The notes below the pieces were generated by a model that saw only the letters and a program-made list of their open reading frames with translations, searched no databases and was not told the DNA's origin. From Xiphydria camelus (lineage: Eukaryota; Arthropoda; Insecta; Hymenoptera; Xiphydriidae), in contig OY783199.1 of NCBI GenBank assembly GCA_963678675.1, positions 20,026,909 to 20,090,908 on the forward strand: DNA of 64,000 nucleotides, in the 5' to 3' direction. The number at the start of each line of letters is the position of its first letter. The stretch's first letter is position 1. Below, in pieces: positions 48,601-58,819 of the stretch. The position numbers and the translations under genes were made by a program.

Positions 48601-50102
48601 ATGAAATATTGTACATGACGATGACGAAGAGTACGTGTAGTACGCAACTTTGAAACACGTGTATTTGGCAAAAAGAGTTGACTCGAACGCTAAGGGTGAG
48701 ACAGTGAACGTGCGAGAGGGAAAAAGAGAACGCGTGCGTGTGAACGAAAGTGCGCGAGTGCACGAGCGAGGCTAAAAGTTTCACGGAGAGAGAGAAGAAA
48801 GGGGGTGGAAGCACGAGGAGGAATTTCACACGTAAAATTTCACGCAGGTGGGACTGACACGGCCGACGGCAAAAAAATTATATGTATAAAGAATTTATGG
48901 TATACAAACGACTCGCTCGCGTCCCTCGTTTTTTACGCGACCGCGCTGTGACGGAATCAATTTTACGGATCGCCCCGCTCGGCCGTCGGCGGCGGCGCGC
49001 TTCCGGGGCCTCGCGAAATTCTATTTTTGTAAGCATATTTCTATAAAAAAAAAAGGTATACTAACGATACGTCAAAATTTATTATTCCTAGTGTGATGAA
49101 ATGAAGAAATTAAACGTTTAGATTTCGTTAGTATAGTGTAAAAAATTAACGATGTCTAGGTCCTATTCGTGTACTTAAAAAATTATATGTCGACGGTGGT
49201 AGGTTGTAAAATTGTACATAAATTGCAAGAGGAGGCCCCGCGGAGTGTCTCGCCCGGCCGTCGCGGCGTGCAGGCGTTGTGTAAAGAAAAAAAGACAAAA
49301 ATCTAGGAAAACCGGAATGCCGTCGACGTCCCACGCGACTGCGGAGATACAGCACTGTACGACAATCCGCCGTCTCGTCGCGAAGAGTCGTCCCTTCCTC
49401 CGGTCTCGCGGTCCTCGGCCTCCCCCCGCTATCGAAGGTTTCGATCCTGCCGGCCGGTGTTTACCGGGGCGGCGGCGATTCGGGGGTGAGCGGGCGAGCG
49501 GGAGGCCCGGGGAGGGCGACGACTCCCGGAATTCGGGCAGATGGGGATGCGAACGAACGACGCGGGAGAGTACTTTATATTCGACCTGTGAGATTCGTGT
49601 TTGTACGTTGTTCTGCGTGTATAGTCTGGCCACTCGTACACGCTGCGAAAATTACGAGTGAGAGAAAGAGAGTGTGTGTGAGAGAGAGAGAGAGAGAAAG
49701 AGAGAAGGAGAGGGATATCGCTAGACCGAGAGATGAGCAGAAAAGGAGAGAAGAAGAAAGAAAGAAAGGAAGAGAGAAAGGAAAGAGTGCGCGTGATGTG
49801 AGAAAGAAACGAGGTAGAGACGAAGAAGCGGTGGAGACCACACTAGGTGCGTCGCACACGCTCGCGCGAATATGACACGAACGACACGATGAAAACGCCC
49901 GCGTACATACACGCCACACGTACACACACACACGCCCTTTTGCGAGAACACACACACGATATTATATATATACGACTCCATAGATGATGGCGCGGCACAC
50001 TCACATAGTGTCTCTCGGATTGTTCCACAAAACTTTTCATTCGAGTTTGCTTCAAGAAACCTTCTGTTTTCTAATGTATGACGTGTTGTTGTCGATATAT
50101 AA

Positions 50103-50117
50103 AATAAACTTAATAAA
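50103..50117 (+). terminator. candidate distal poly(A) signal pair
   Basis: Two AATAAA hexamers (50103-50108 and 50112-50117) four bases apart, then an A run. They follow a GT-containing stretch (tgacgtgttgttgtcg). The base composition and repeat density change just after this point, so it is my preferred distal end for the long downstream region. Confidence 0.35.
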
Positions 50118-51174
50118 AAAAAAATCATTCTCATTCCCCCCTCGTTTGCAGGGGCCTTCCGATCAGATTAACCCCGTGACCGTCACCGCGCGCCACCCTC
50201 CCCGACCTGCACCATCCGCCCCAATCCTCTCCGTTTCCAAAGTGATCGACGCGGGCAGGAATGTGTCGCGGGTGAGAGGGGTTCGAGCGGGAGAGAGAGG
50301 GGGGAGGGAGGAGAGACCCCGGTTCATCGCAGACCTGCAAGCACGGCAAATTGCTTACGCGCAACTTCCGAATCCTTCCTCCGGGTCCCCTCAAACGAAC
50401 CTTGCTCCATGGCACTAGACTTAAGCAGCACGCTTCATTAGCCCCGTAATTAAATTTCAACACTCTCTTTAACACCCCACCGCCTCGGATATATAACCAA
50501 TGAACTCATTTTCACACTTCGGCGCCTCCTGTCTTCGCATCCTGGGCCCGTTTCCTCCCCCCCCCCCCCCCCCCCGGCCCTAATGACGCGGGCATGCGCT
50601 TTACGGGGAGTGAGGTAACTGTACCAATAGCCGGACGGCTACGTCCCCCGCGTAAAAAAAACGTATGGCTACGAATCGTATTTTAGATTTTCAGCCAGAC
50701 AATTTTTTTCATATTGGCTGAAAAGTAACTTACACAGTAAAAAAGTGATTTCCATTTTTAACACCATTTCACCTGTGTCGACCTATATATACCATATCTG
50801 ATGTCATTCAGTCTTATGCTATTGTTATCTAACACATCGCAGAATTGTTTACAGAGTGCACCTATTTCTCTTTGATTCAGTTCTGTTGTATGAATTCTTC
50901 ATTAGAAAACTATAATGACTTGTTCAGTACTAGAATGCCGTTCATTAGTAATAATTTGAGAGTTTAATAAAATAAGAAATTGATATAAAATCAACTGACA
51001 GAACAGACATTGATTACAGCATAACCTCGTACAGAAAACTGAAGTCTAATTGAAAAGCGCATCGCTTACCGGCTAAAAGTCGAACTTTTTGGTTCGACTT
51101 TTCTCAGATTTCCATCATAATTTAGCCATACTTTTTTTATATGCGTGCCAGTATCCGGACAGCCATAAAAATTC
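50118..51174. other. gene-free stretch
   Basis: GC-rich to 50.6 kb with a poly-C run at 50557-50575, then AT-rich. No exon was recognised. Confidence 0.45.
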
Positions 51175-51689
51175 CAGAACTCTTATTTGGTCATTTTTTT
51201 CAATCGAGTCAGTAGAAAATAATTTTTATTTTCAGAAGTCATGAAAGGTAATTATTTTTAAGGTTTCGTCAAATAATTTCATGATACCTTCCCGCCGCCA
51301 AAACGCAGCAACATTTCGTACGAATTCTCAGTATTGGGATGGTTATACCATTAATGTCTAGATTGCGTTGGGCGTGCTTCTTGTAGTATGAGAAAAGGTT
51401 TGTTAAGGTATTTGTTCGTTAAAGAGTGATCAGATTTGTTATCTTTCATACTTTAGTATTTCGATATGTTCTTATGAACAAAAACTATTTCTATTATAAA
51501 TTTCAATTATTTTCTTTCCATATTACTTCCTCAAAACTTTACCGAATTTATTACAAATATAATGATGTTTGCTTTTTCTTATTCCTCCATAATGCTCAAA
51601 TGACAAAAGATTGCTTATTTTTTGGTCATTTTTTCAAATGAGCCATTAAAACCCACTATTTTTGAACATCTGACTGAATAGGAGCCCTG
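51175..51689 (+). mobile_element. CAGGG-terminus element, copy 2
   Basis: Direct copy of 43001-43550. The left end has decayed to CAGAACTCTTATTTGG; the right end is TAGGAGCCCTG. Roughly 75-80 percent similar by eye. Another CAGGGCTCTTACTAG start follows at 51712. Confidence 0.7.
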
Positions 51690-51763
51690 AAATTCATACA
51701 GCAGATTTTACTCAGGGCTCTTACTAGTGACACTTCCTGTATACATCTTCAATTTATAAAAAA

Positions 51764-51984
51764 ATTTTTTCCTCACTCATGCCCATTTCGAGGTCTTTTC
51801 CAGCTTACTTTAGCGTTTTTCCCGCGTGACACCGAGCGGGAGTCCGCAGGCTGTCAAAAGTACTTTACTCAGACTGGCGCGATTGCTTAGTCCGAAGTGG
51901 GTCCTTTTTTCAAACTGATGAACGCAACGTGAAATGAGCCATGTATATGTTTTGTTTTGAGAAATGGGCATTCGTGAGAAAAAA
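51764..51984. repeat. inverted repeat, possible MITE
   Basis: TTTTTTCCTCACTCATGCCC on the left pairs with GGGCATTCGTGAGAAAAAA on the right. A GGCAGAAATCC-TC-GGATTTCCGCC hairpin lies just beyond, at about 51998-52021. Confidence 0.55.
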
Positions 51985-52050
51985 TAGTATATGTCATTCG
52001 GCAGAAATCCTCGGATTTCCGCCTTATGACATAAGATACTATTTCCACCG

Positions 52051-52215
52051 CACTGAGAAAAATAATTAGGTTAAAATAACAAAACGCATCTAGTTAAACA
52101 CGTTTATTTAATCTGACCAAAATGTGGGCAATTTAACCAGACAGATAGAGTATCCATACAATTTCACTAAACGGTTTGGTCATCATCTCCAGGATTTTGG
52201 TTAGATTTCTCAGTA
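52051..52215 (+). mobile_element. MITE, CAC-N-GAGAAAA group, internally deleted
   Basis: CACTGAGAAAAATAATTAGG to TTTCTCAGTA. Short version of the 1557-1803 subfamily. Flanks are CG and TA, so no duplication is visible. Confidence 0.75.
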
Positions 52216-52253
52216 TAGTCATTCCTTTTTATCCCATTCAATAATTTAAATTA

Positions 52254-52856
52254 CAGTGAAACCTCGGATTGCGAGTAACTTGGTTTACGAGTGTTCCGCA
52301 AGACAAGCAAAATATTATGATTTGATAAGCGAGCAATGTTTTGCAATACGAGCTCCCGAGAGTAATCTCTCAGTTCAAATACTATTAGGGAGATGTGTAA
52401 AATGTGGGACACAGTGCAAAATGTTGTTGAAAAACATCACCCAAATAAGGCTGCAGCAATACGATCAATTTATTTGTTTAACGACAACGTAATGTTACAT
52501 TTCCGTCAAATTCTTAAAAGGAGGCAAAAACAAGCGTCATTGGATAGATTCCTTGTTAAACTCCCACAAAATGAAAAAGATTCCACTTAAAATACAAACC
52601 GGAGTGCTTTCATTAGTGACAGTGAAATCCGTCCAAACGTGATAATGTTACTATGTGCTTCTCTCTTCTCTGTTAGCTTTCATTTGGACTTAGAATGTAT
52701 GTTAATTTTTATCACTTTTATATGAATAAATATTTTTGGAACGAATTATCCCATTTTCCATTATTTCTTATGGTGAAATTCGCTTTGATATACGAGTGCT
52801 TTGGATTACGAGTACTTCCGCGGAACGAATTATGCTCGCAAACCGAGGTACTACTG
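52254..52856 (+). mobile_element. pogo/Tigger-type element, internally deleted, TA duplication
   Basis: Termini CAGTGAAACCTCGGATTGCG and CGCAAACCGAGGTACTACTG, flanked by TA. Both ends repeat the lettering typical of Tigger/pogo ends (CCTCGG-TT-CGAGT.., TACGAGTGCTTTGGATTACGAG). Only the transposase C-terminus is left, so it cannot move by itself. Confidence 0.88.
52393..52590 (+). pseudogene. Tigger/pogo transposase, C-terminal remnant
   Basis: A 65-codon frame containing VEKHHPNKAAAIRSIYLFND and FRQILKRRQKQASLDRFLVK. This is the characteristic tail of Tigger/jerky-type DDE transposases, where the run before and including SLDRFLVK is highly conserved. The DNA-binding domain and DDE catalytic core (about 450 residues) are missing. 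The upstream ATG at 52393 is probably not a natural start. Confidence 0.85.
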
Positions 52857-54051
52857 TATACTCAAACATGTCCAGCTACTAGGACATGTCCTGCTATTGG
52901 CTCTCCGCGCTGGAGCCCACGCCGTAGTGCTGTATCAAAGGACGCAGTATCGCGAATGTACTTGCTAATAATTGTAAGCGATATCGGAAGTCACGCGGAT
53001 GAAGGAATAGATCGGAAAACTTTAAAGGACCGGAAAGCAAGACGGGTTGAACGTTTTTATTTTGTATTTCCTCTGATTCATTGTATCGGGTAGCTCTGTA
53101 CATTCCTTTTTTCGTTTCCTTTCAGATCGTACGATCAGAGAAAAAAGCATTCGAAAGCTCGCTCTTCCGAGTGTCCTGGGCTCGGTGCGTAGCGATACAG
53201 CCGAGTGTGTGAACCGCTGGAAACCATTCGTCGGCTTTCGCAGGATCGTCGGTAAATGCGAGACCTCGCTAACTGACGCTCGGCATCGCCTCGCTGACCG
53301 GACGTTGGTGTGTCCGTAGCGTGCGCCCTGCAGCTGTTGCAACGGGCCGGGAAACTCCCCTAGGTAGGTACAGCGCAGGTCCTCCGAGACTCTACCACGA
53401 GTACCCTTTGACGCTAAACGAGCCACTTGAGAGGGGGATCGATACCAAGAGTGATAAGGTAACCGAATGTTGATATGAGTGGAGGGTAAGAGCAAACACG
53501 GCGAAGCGCCCCTTCCAGCTGCAAGGAGGACGATCAGCTTCCGGGCAACATTGCCGGGGGCAATTTTAAAGCGCAATCGATTCTCGCGAATCGACATTTC
53601 GAGAACGTAATTCCGGCGGTGACGATTCGAACGTCGCGAACGGTTCAACGACACGGGAGAGGCGTCGCGAAATGCAAGGATCGCCATTATCGATTCCAGA
53701 AAACGGAATTAAAATCCTTGTACAGAGCAGATGCAGCGCGGCAGTCTGTCATTAAAAGGAACCGGTTTTTCGGCCCACCCTGTAGGCGTGCGCGAGCTCT
53801 GCTCATCTGATATATCAGCGAGTCAAATCTTCCGAGGCCACGAACTCTGTCGAAAGGGCAAGAAGTATCTTATCCGTGTATCTACAGATCTAAAGATACA
53901 TATGTATTCGTATACATTGTATAAACTCGAATTAATAAGGTCGTTCTCTTTACCTACACACTTTCCACGCTCGTTCTCCCGCGTTATATAGTATATCTGC
54001 ACAGTTATCAGTATTATCACGAATTAGCGCAAAGTGTGAAGAACGGTATTA
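52857..54051. other. gene-free stretch with a long minus-strand frame
   Basis: A 221-codon minus-strand frame at 53022-53687 has no recognisable domain, and there are frames on the other strand too. Not called as a gene. Confidence 0.45.
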
Positions 54052-54680
54052 GGCCGTGTTCTCACCGAAGCAACTAGCAACGGCAACGCGACTGCAACGC
54101 AACCACCAGTTGGATCGCAGTTACTCTGTTGTTCTTTGAACGTCAGTTTCAATGAATTTGATGCGGATCAGGATCAGATACTAGTCGATATTGCTAATAT
54201 ACTAGCATCAGAAGTACGAAATTATTCAGACGCGCAAAGAATGCGAGAAATACTGTGCGAGTATTTTATGACACCAGCTGGATCCATACTATACCAATGG
54301 AATATAATTGTGTACAAAAAATTGTTGTAATAAATAATTTACCTGCGTCTCCAATTTTCTTTTAGACTTCCACCTACGCTCTCTCCTTGACGTTCACACG
54401 GGAGTAATTTGTATGTGTTGTGTCATATAGACAGGGGTACAGTTCCACTAGACCCACAAATTTAGCGGTCATCGCAGCTTCTTCGGCAATTTTCTGTGAA
54501 AGTTTGAAAGAGACTAGCGACTGCGACGCAGCTTGCACAGTTGCCCCACTACGGATGCTAACTAGTTGCGTTGAAGTTGCGTTGATTTCAATTCAGTAGA
54601 AACACATATATTTAAATACCAATGCCGCGTCACGTTGCCGTCGCGTTGCCGTTGCTAGTTGCTTTGGTGAGAACACGGCC
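54052..54680 (+). mobile_element. PIF/Harbinger-like element, TTA duplication
   Basis: Inverted termini of at least 40 bp (GGCCGTGTTCTCACC-AAGC, AACTAGCAACGGCAACGCGA) with TTA on both sides. A 3-bp TWA target and G-rich termini fit PIF/Harbinger. It holds one 64-codon frame. Internal tandem-like CAAC/GTTGC motifs extend the arms. Confidence 0.8.
54136..54330 (+). pseudogene. small open frame inside the Harbinger-like element
   Basis: 64 codons: FNEFDADQDQILVDIANILA and YSDAQRMREILCEYFMTPAG among others. Acidic and helical by eye. It could be the end of a transposase or of the accessory Myb-like protein of Harbinger elements, but I do not recognise a conserved motif. Function unknown. Confidence 0.35.
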
Positions 54681-55285
54681 TTACTTATTCTTACGTTCGC
54701 TTGAACAATAGCGAAGAGAATACTGCGCTTTTCTATGCCTTCTTCAACTTTCCGACAACTGTAGCCATATATGCACAGCGTAACGTCACGTAACGTTGGA
54801 CTCGCGTCGGTGATGCGGACACGGGTAGACGATCGCCGGTGAAAATCGATTCGAGCCGAGCGCGGAATTTGCATTTAAAAACGATACGAGCGAGCGTTAC
54901 CTTGCAAATGGAGAGAGTCGCGGAGGAAAAGGCGCGTGAACTTCAATCCTCCGAAACCCCACTGGAAACGTCACTGACGAACGGGTGGAAGAGGAGAGGT
55001 GTTTTCGTACACGGAGAAAAAGGATTAATAAAAAATCGTAGAAAAACCCGTTAACTTTTACAGTTATCCCTGTAACATGGTTCCTCGAGGTGCGACACAT
55101 TCAAGTTTTTAATAGACCACAGAGTACTTTTAGAATTCGTAATAGTACAAACACCAGTTTATAAGGGCTGTTTACATAATTACGTCGCACTTTGAGGGGG
55201 GAGCACGAAAGTGTGACAAAATGTGATATAGGGAAGGGAAGAGGGGCTTGTATTTATGAGATCACGAGTTTTAGATGAAACGGTA

Positions 55286-56208
55286 GGGGAGAGCGGGGCT
55301 CTGCCGTACACTTAAGCGAGAATGATTGTAGCTCGGTCAATTTTGGGTCAAAATTTGTGATAATGTAAGCAATATGTAGTTTGGTTAATTAGTTAACAAT
55401 TACACACATAAAAATTGTAGTTATGGCACTTTTTATATTTAAAAATTAATTTCTAAAAAAAGGTGTTACTATACGAAATAGCCCCAGGGGTGGGGGCTAT
55501 ATCGTACAGCTAAAATATTACACGATTGGGGAGATAAATAAAAGAAATGCAAACAAATTAAATTAAATACCATTTATCAATAATGTAGAGATAGGTACAT
55601 GGCAACCTTTACAAACATAAGTAATTGTGGTCAAACTTGAAGCTAGGCTTTAAGTCTTATGTTCTAAAATACATAGGTATATCATTTTTAGGACTAAAGA
55701 GTTCTTTAAGTTCATAACGCTAAACACAAATCGCAAACGAAGTTATCTGCAGATTCCGCAGCGCTGCAAGCCGAATGGACCCACCCTGCACACGTAAAAC
55801 ACCTGTACACGTATACACGTTTCCGTACGGTTTAGCCCCATCACGTACCTCGTGGCATTTTTTGTTCTAACCTCAAAATTCTTAGCCCAACTAATATCTA
55901 CTGGGTATCCAAAGATAGTTTAAGAAAGGTAGTTTCGTATGATATCCTAGATTCTAATTCATAAGTAAAGATTCTCTACTTACCTCTCTTATTTCAAACT
56001 GAGTCGGAATTATAAGTAAACTCACCAAAACAAGATTTATCAATACAACTCGAAAACGCGTGCGCTCAGTGGGAGTTACTTGATGCTACAAGCTTACACA
56101 ATGTACTGCTAGGCTGCAGCATCGATCACAGCTCTGTAGCTTTGAAGAATAGACTGGAAATAGGCTGTACGGTTTAGCCTCGCTGTACGAAATAGCCCCG
56201 CTCTCCCT
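55286..56208. mobile_element. third-level insertion, GGGGAGAGCGGGGCT termini, TA duplication
   Basis: GGGGAGAGCGGGGCT on the left, AGCCCCGCTCTCCCT on the right, TA on both sides. Inner copies of the end motif occur at 55475-55510 (cgaaatagccccagg-gtgggggctat). 923 bp, AT-rich, no frame. The TA target suggests Tc1/mariner-like mobilisation. Confidence 0.7.
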
Positions 56209-56419
56209 TATAATATTTCTAAAAAAATTGCATTTTTCGTGCGAAACATTTTTTTATAAACTGCAGTAGTTCATTATTTCTCAAGGTTCTAATATTCTAG
56301 TCGCTACGAATTTATTTTGAAATTAATACAAATTAATAAATTAGTATATTATTGATATTTAATATCTCGTTTTACTTTTCCGTATGATCACTGGAAAGTC
56401 GAAGTAGATCAGGTAGAAC

Positions 56420-56919
56420 AATGAGGAACTTGCATGAAATTTTTTTTTCCTTGAAAATTTTACTGAACGAAGCTATCGTGTTATAAAAACCAGAGAGCAC
56501 TGTATTTTTTAATAATATGTAACTATATTGAAGAAAAAGAATTAATTAATCGTGCCTCAAACGCCTAAACCACGCCCCGACCTAGATCGCAGTATGATTG
56601 GCCTAGACGCTTTTACTGTTGCGTGACGTCACACATTCGATGATCATTGGCTAAATCTCAATTTTAACCAATGACTGTCGAGTGCTCCTAACTACGCCCG
56701 CCCTATAACGCAGTATGATTGGCCGATAGCGCTTTTACTGGTACGTGACGTCACACATTGCTTCTCGCTGTTTGCGCGGCTCTTTCAAACGCTACATTTT
56801 TAACTCAAATTTGTGAAGGTATCCGACATGTTAACACCATAAGTTTATATACCGTTGAAATTGTAATTTCTTACTCTACTTTTTAAGCCAATAAAAAAAA
56901 ATCATGCAAGTTCCTCATT
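56420..56919. mobile_element. third-level insertion with perfect 18-bp inverted repeats and duplicated CRE/CCAAT module
   Basis: AATGAGGAACTTGCATGA at 56420-56437 and its exact inverse at 56902-56919. Inside, a ~77 bp unit is present twice (56564-56640 and 56687-56763). Each unit has CAGTATGATTGGCC (inverted CCAAT), GCTTTTACTG and a TGACGTCA palindrome. Confidence 0.75.
56624..56631 (+). promoter_or_regulatory. TGACGTCA (CRE consensus), first of two
   Basis: Exact 8-bp palindromic CRE, bound by CREB/ATF proteins in animals. The twin is at 56746-56753, 122 bp away. Each lies about 25-30 bp after an inverted CCAAT. Activity is unknown. Confidence 0.5.
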
Positions 56920-57219
56920 AAAGCGAATGCGAAAAATTAGACATTATTTTTAAATATAAGATGGTTACATATTCTTTGAACGTCACAGAAGGGGAATGGG
57001 TAGTTTAAATTTGTGACAAACGTTGATAAAAGGGGAGAAGGGTTTCGAGAAAGGCTAATAATTGTGTAACGTAATATGTGTGAACGATCCCATACGGTAA
57101 AATTTACCAGTCTCCCGTTAATATGTGTCGGGTATTTACGGGTTTATACTATTACGAACTGTAAAAAGTACGCTGTGCCTATTAAAACATTCAATGTTTC
57201 ACCTCGAGAAGCCCTATTA

Positions 57220-57482
57220 CACTGAGAAAACAGTTTATTTGTAATTAATAAATGTTTGTCTGAATATGGCGAAATAAACATTTTATTGGATCAAGTAAAT
57301 AGTCGTTAATTATTATATTATTTATTTGGCACAATTAAACCCTTTGAAGCAACTATTTGAATGAAATAAATATTTTAATAATTAACATAGTATATTTCCT
57401 CGTCTTAACGAAATAATTATTTCGCCGTATTTGAAATTACATTTATTAACTAGGTACCTATTAATAAACTGCTTTCTCGATG
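57220..57482 (+). mobile_element. MITE, CACTGAGAAAACAGTTTATT subfamily (nested)
   Basis: CACTGAGAAAACAGTTTATT to AAACTGCTTTCTCGATG, flanks TA and TG. The arms (aataaatgtttg-ctgaat-cggcgaaataaa) match 23627-23827 and 60258-60509. Confidence 0.8.
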
Positions 57483-57524
57483 TGCCGGGATTCACTGTAA
57501 AAATTACTAATTCTTTTTTCCGTG

Positions 57525-58819
57525 TAGGGTCCATTTGCAGTGGAATGTGCTATTCTGCATGGCAATATTTTTCACAATTTTGAGCCGTCACTACAGTGCC
57601 ATACAAAGAACATAAATATCGCCAGAATTTGGGCAACCAATATTTAAACTTCATTTTTCTCCGTGGCTCGAACGATGACGCGTCGACGTGGCCTGTAGAT
57701 GCCAAGGAAAAACGGGTACTGTATACGCGCTAGACGGATACGTACGATACTTACGTACGTTAGGTATATCGACGTGCATATTTCATAAGTGCATGCTTCG
57801 CGTGGCACGAGCCCAGTGGCGGATTCGCGAGTGGCGCCGCACGGGGCCCGTTTGTTTTTCGCGGCACCTCCGCGAGATCTCGTCGACATCGACGCCCGTC
57901 GTTCGTCGACGAGCGCTCGCGGTGGCAGGGAGTTCAAAGTGCGAGACCGCGGGGTTGCGGCAATTATCCCCGTTCGCGAAGGTCGTTCCGGTCCCCGTTC
58001 GCACTCGCGCGCCGATCCGTCACTGGACGCGGCGCAACGTCCTTATCAATCCCCGAGTTGCGACGTTTGTCGGACGATGTGGCGCACGCGCGCGGTGCAT
58101 CGCTCCGACCACGGACGTCTCATCGGCAGAGACGCTTAAAGCCCGTTGCACGATGAGACACGCTGAAGCCGGGAAGCCGACGAATCGGAAAACTCGTTTC
58201 CATCGTCGCATATTTCCCTCGTGGCACGAGCTTCAGCCTCGTCGTGGCGACGCGCGAAGGAAACTGAGAGGCATAGGAGAAAAAAAAGCTCGAACCGGCC
58301 AGTGCGTGGCTGACCCTTATGAATATCGAATTGGAACGCCACTCCGCGCTTATATACAATGTACTCTTCGCTGTCGTTCGTGCTGTGCGGCGCACGACTT
58401 GGCGGTCGCACACACTCGCGTGTCGCCGGCTCTTCGCTTCCACTTGGAAGAGCGCGAGTCGAAGCGAAAATAGATTCCCCGCGTAGGACGATCGGCGAAA
58501 CGCTTTCTTTTTTCTTCGGGGAGAAGAAAAAGGCGCGAAGACCCGTTAAGAGCAGGATTCCGATTTGAGAGCGAGTCGATACTTCGCGATCTTAATGTCA
58601 TCTGAATATTGGAAGGAGCAGCCGATGTTGTAGTCCGACATGTCCACTTATTCGATTGCGATTAGTATGATACGTATACGTATTTTTTCACGAGTCAAAT
58701 TTTTAGTGAATTTTACGAAATGTACTCGTAAGTGGAAAGGTCGCATATCAAGCTACGAGCAAGTAACTGTAGCAGTGTGTTTAGAGTTCGCAGGTAACGA
58801 GATAATCACGATTGAGAAA
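57525..58819. other. gene-free stretch with CpG-rich block
   Basis: 57790-58560 is CpG-rich with long overlapping frames on both strands (261 codons on +), none with a recognisable domain. Confidence 0.45.

Larger units (their letters stand above)
26098..50117 (+). other. candidate very long prospero 3' UTR / downstream transcribed region (inferred)
   Basis: About 24 kb after the pros stop with no recognisable coding exon on either strand. Seen: many + strand purine-rich runs (for example 26400-26680, 27720-27790, 33660-33940, 47920-48030, 49660-49830), AT triplet tracts at 28860-28916 and 48380-48600, five TGTANATA motifs on the + strand, repeated AATAAA signals, and fewer transposons than in the flanks (clear insertions only near 32.2, 34.1, 37.1, 40.0, 43.0 and 46.6 kb). 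Known: Drosophila prospero has neuronal isoforms with very long 3' UTRs that are stabilised by Syncrip. Inferred: the same arrangement here, perhaps ending at the AATAAA pair near 50.1 kb. A separate lncRNA or plain intergenic DNA would look similar. Confidence 0.4.
55165..57091. mobile_element. second-level insertion with GGG-GTTTACA-type termini
   Basis: GGGCTGTTTACATAATTACG.. on the left, CGTAATATGTGTGAACGATCC.. on the right. Alignment with 23437-23971 places the insertion at tttata|tacggtaaaa. Secondary inverted blocks (cacaaatttaa-ac, gagaagggtttc) are weak. No coding capacity. Confidence 0.65.
55010..57524 (+). mobile_element. MITE host of a four-level nest, duplication TA
   Basis: CACGGAGAAAAAGGATTAAT to ACTAATTCTTTTTTCCGTG, TA on both sides. 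Related to 23437-23971 and 18944-19903. Swollen from about 0.5 kb to 2.5 kb by insertions at 55165-57091 and 57220-57482. Confidence 0.85.

Noticed and set aside
53022..53687. 221-codon open frame on the minus strand
   Set aside because: No motif, no convincing splice context, and no match to known transposase order.
57688..58473. 261-codon open frame on the + strand
   Set aside because: Cys/Arg-rich with overlapping frames on the other strand and no recognisable family; typical of CpG-rich non-coding DNA.
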